Of a DNA stretch of 5,206 nt, positions 3,791-5,206 are shown piece after piece; the stretch's first letter is position 1; each line of letters starts with the position of its first letter. The translations under genes and the position numbers were made by a program. Origin of the DNA: Mollicutes bacterium (GTDB lineage Bacteria; Bacillota_I; Bacilli_A; RF39; UBA660); NCBI GenBank assembly GCA_012510695.1, contig JAAZHN010000027.1, forward strand, positions 1 to 5,206. The letters run 5' to 3'. The notes below the pieces were generated by a model. It ran no database searches, was not told the origin of the DNA, and was given only the letters and a program-made list of their open reading frames with translations.

Positions 3791-5206
3791 TATATTACAA
3801 CAAGATTTTGCTAAAGGAAGAGAAGAATTAGAAGTTCTAAGAAGTACCATCCAAATACTAGCAAGCACGAGTACCCAATTTAATGATACTGACTTAAGAG
3901 AGGATATAAATGTAGTTGGTAATTATAGTTTGTTTTTAAGTTACATTTTTTACCATAATCCTAAAATTAATGTTCAAGAAGAAATTGAAAAATATAAGGA
4001 TTTTGAAGTTGAGATAAACTCTTTAAAAGAACATGATTTTTTAAGTATTCTTAACTCAGTTAAAAATAATCAAATGTCTGTGGTATATTTGAATCCAACA
4101 TATCTACAACTTTATAATTATTTAAAAGAAAAGTTTGATAATCAAGGTATAATTGAAGTTTTAAGATTATTCGTTGGTTATAACCATGCTAAAAACACCT
4201 TCTTATCAACGGTTAAGTCTGTGAGAAATTCTGAGGCAATAGAGGTGGATTTTGAAAAAATTAATATGACTGAAGAGTTAAGTGACTTTATAAATAAATT
4301 AATATCTAAAATAAACGAATTAAAAGCAGAATTAAAGAAAAAAGCATATCGTTTAAAAAAAATAGCTGAAGAATATCCACTAATGGAAGAAAAATTAACT
4401 AATAATGATAGAGAACCAATGATGAGTATTTCCGAAAGAGGTAAAAATTTATATAGCCTTGAATTTATGTATGTTCTTCATCAAATAGTTTTACAAAATC
4501 AAATAAACCATAAAATTGATTTAGAACTACAATTATCAGAGTTTATTCCCAAAGATGATAAAAATAAAATGGCAAATGCTCTAAAGAAATATGGTGTTTC
4601 TTTAGATGGCTTTACAAATCCTAATATAATTATTGAAAAATGTGATTATGAAAATGTCACAGGAATTTTAAAAGAAATGAAATCATCAGGGATTAATTTA
4701 AAAGACTTAGTAGAAAATGGTTTGGATAAAATTCTTTGTTATTCTTCTGTCTCAATTGTTTCTAATATAATGAGACTACTTAATAATGGGGTAGTAACAA
4801 TAGAATTTATTAAAAATAATCCACAAATATTTTTCGATAATTTAGAACAAAATAATTACAGTAACTTATGCGAAAATGCTGAACTATTTAAAAGAGAAAA
4901 AATAGATTTTAAAAACCCTAATTATAATCCAAATGTATTATTAAGAAAAAGTTCATTAAATAAACTTATTAGAGATTTAAGTATAAGTTATCAAATAAAA
5001 GATATAGAGTTATATGACAACCCTAAAGTTTTTTCCTTAGTTGACTTATTAATTGAGCTAAATATAGATTATAGTCAATTAGTTTTAGAAAATATTAATG
5101 GTTATGATATCGATTTAATTAGAAAAAGAATTATCCTAGCAAGTAGTTTAGGCATGGATATTATTATTAACAATAAATTAAATAAAGACCTAGTTACAGG
5201 AGATAA
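3771..5206 (+). CDS. Unrecognised large helical-repeat protein, 3' end outside window
   Basis: The frame stays open for 478 codons and leaves the window without a stop, so the full length is unknown. The ATG at 3771 overlaps the preceding gene by 20 bases and has GAGG (3757-3760) 10 bases upstream. An in-frame ATG at 3762 is too close to that site. The protein is Lys, Asn, Ile and Leu-rich, without signal peptide or membrane helices. Residues 1-155 are predicted helical by eye. Residues 166-205 form a charged coiled-coil-like helix with several heptads. From about 270, four or more degenerate repeats of about 34 residues (270-299, 300-333, 334-368, 369-402) carry a GI/GV turn (275-276, 307-308, 340-341) and NP motifs (283-284, 350-351, 387-388, 417-418). 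This spacing recalls mTERF-type nucleic-acid-binding or other alpha-solenoid repeats, but that is inference only. Being coupled to the RelE-like gene, it may be its partner, regulator or scaffold. Confidence 0.85.
   Translation, partial: MINTAINILQQDFAKGREELEVLRSTIQILASTSTQFNDTDLREDINVVGNYSLFLSYIFYHNPKINVQEEIEKYKDFEVEINSLKEHDFLSILNSVKNNQMSVVYLNPTYLQLYNYLKEKFDNQGIIEVLRLFVGYNHAKNTFLSTVKSVRNSEAIEVDFEKINMTEELSDFINKLISKINELKAELKKKAYRLKKIAEEYPLMEEKLTNNDREPMMSISERGKNLYSLEFMYVLHQIVLQNQINHKIDLELQLSEFIPKDDKNKMANALKKYGVSLDGFTNPNIIIEKCDYENVTGILKEMKSSGINLKDLVENGLDKILCYSSVSIVSNIMRLLNNGVVTIEFIKNNPQIFFDNLEQNNYSNLCENAELFKREKIDFKNPNYNPNVLLRKSSLNKLIRDLSISYQIKDIELYDNPKVFSLVDLLIELNIDYSQLVLENINGYDIDLIRKRIILASSLGMDIIINNKLNKDLVTGD

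Noticed and set aside
2719..5206. Classic RelBE/HigBA toxin-antitoxin pair
   Set aside because: No small antitoxin gene is present. The RelE-like part sits in a 338-residue protein and its neighbour exceeds 478 residues, so it cannot be called a standard pair.
1..5206. CRISPR array, insertion sequence or transposase
   Set aside because: No regularly spaced direct repeats, terminal inverted repeats or transposase motifs were seen.
275..5206. Mycoplasma-type code with TGA as tryptophan
   Set aside because: All frames read through without TGA as sense, and tryptophan is TGG where it occurs, so the standard code fits.

Overview
The window is AT-rich DNA read with the standard bacterial code: tryptophan is TGG and no reading frame needs TGA as sense. 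It holds the ribosomal stalk protein genes rplK-rplA-rplJ-rplL followed by an accessory two-gene cassette. The strong Shine-Dalgarno sites, rplJL attenuator, consensus sigma-A-type promoters and AT bias suggest a low-GC member of the Bacillota, probably class Bacilli or a Mollicutes-like uncultured relative. The exact lineage cannot be fixed from sequence reading alone.

Bases 1-274 have no gene. They contain a long hairpin plus T-run, probably the terminator of an upstream unit, then a second imperfect hairpin and a weak possible promoter. Just before the rplK ribosome binding site lies an L1-binding leader whose GUGGGAG and AUACCAC strands copy the L1 site of 23S rRNA. rplK encodes L11 with an unusual acidic tail of about 62 residues. 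rplA (L1) follows after 38 bases.

A perfect TTGACA-17-TATAAT promoter overlaps the end of rplA and drives rplJL through an L10-type leader. Three mutually exclusive helices can be drawn by hand there: an L10-binding helix, an antiterminator and a terminator. L1 therefore probably controls rplK-rplA translation, while the L10-L12 complex controls rplJ-rplL transcription. A strong, near-symmetric terminator closes the unit after rplL.

rpoB, the usual next gene, is not there. Instead, a new promoter (TTGACA-17-TAGAGT with an extended -10 TG) drives two unrecognised genes overlapping by 20 bases. The first, of 338 residues, has a possible N-terminal winged-helix segment, a linker, a helical middle and a C-terminal region resembling the RelE/HigB/Gp49 toxin fold. 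The second, at least 478 residues and cut by the window end, is almost all helical, with a coiled coil and about four degenerate 34-residue repeats. This pair is the best candidate for an undescribed system; its function is unknown.
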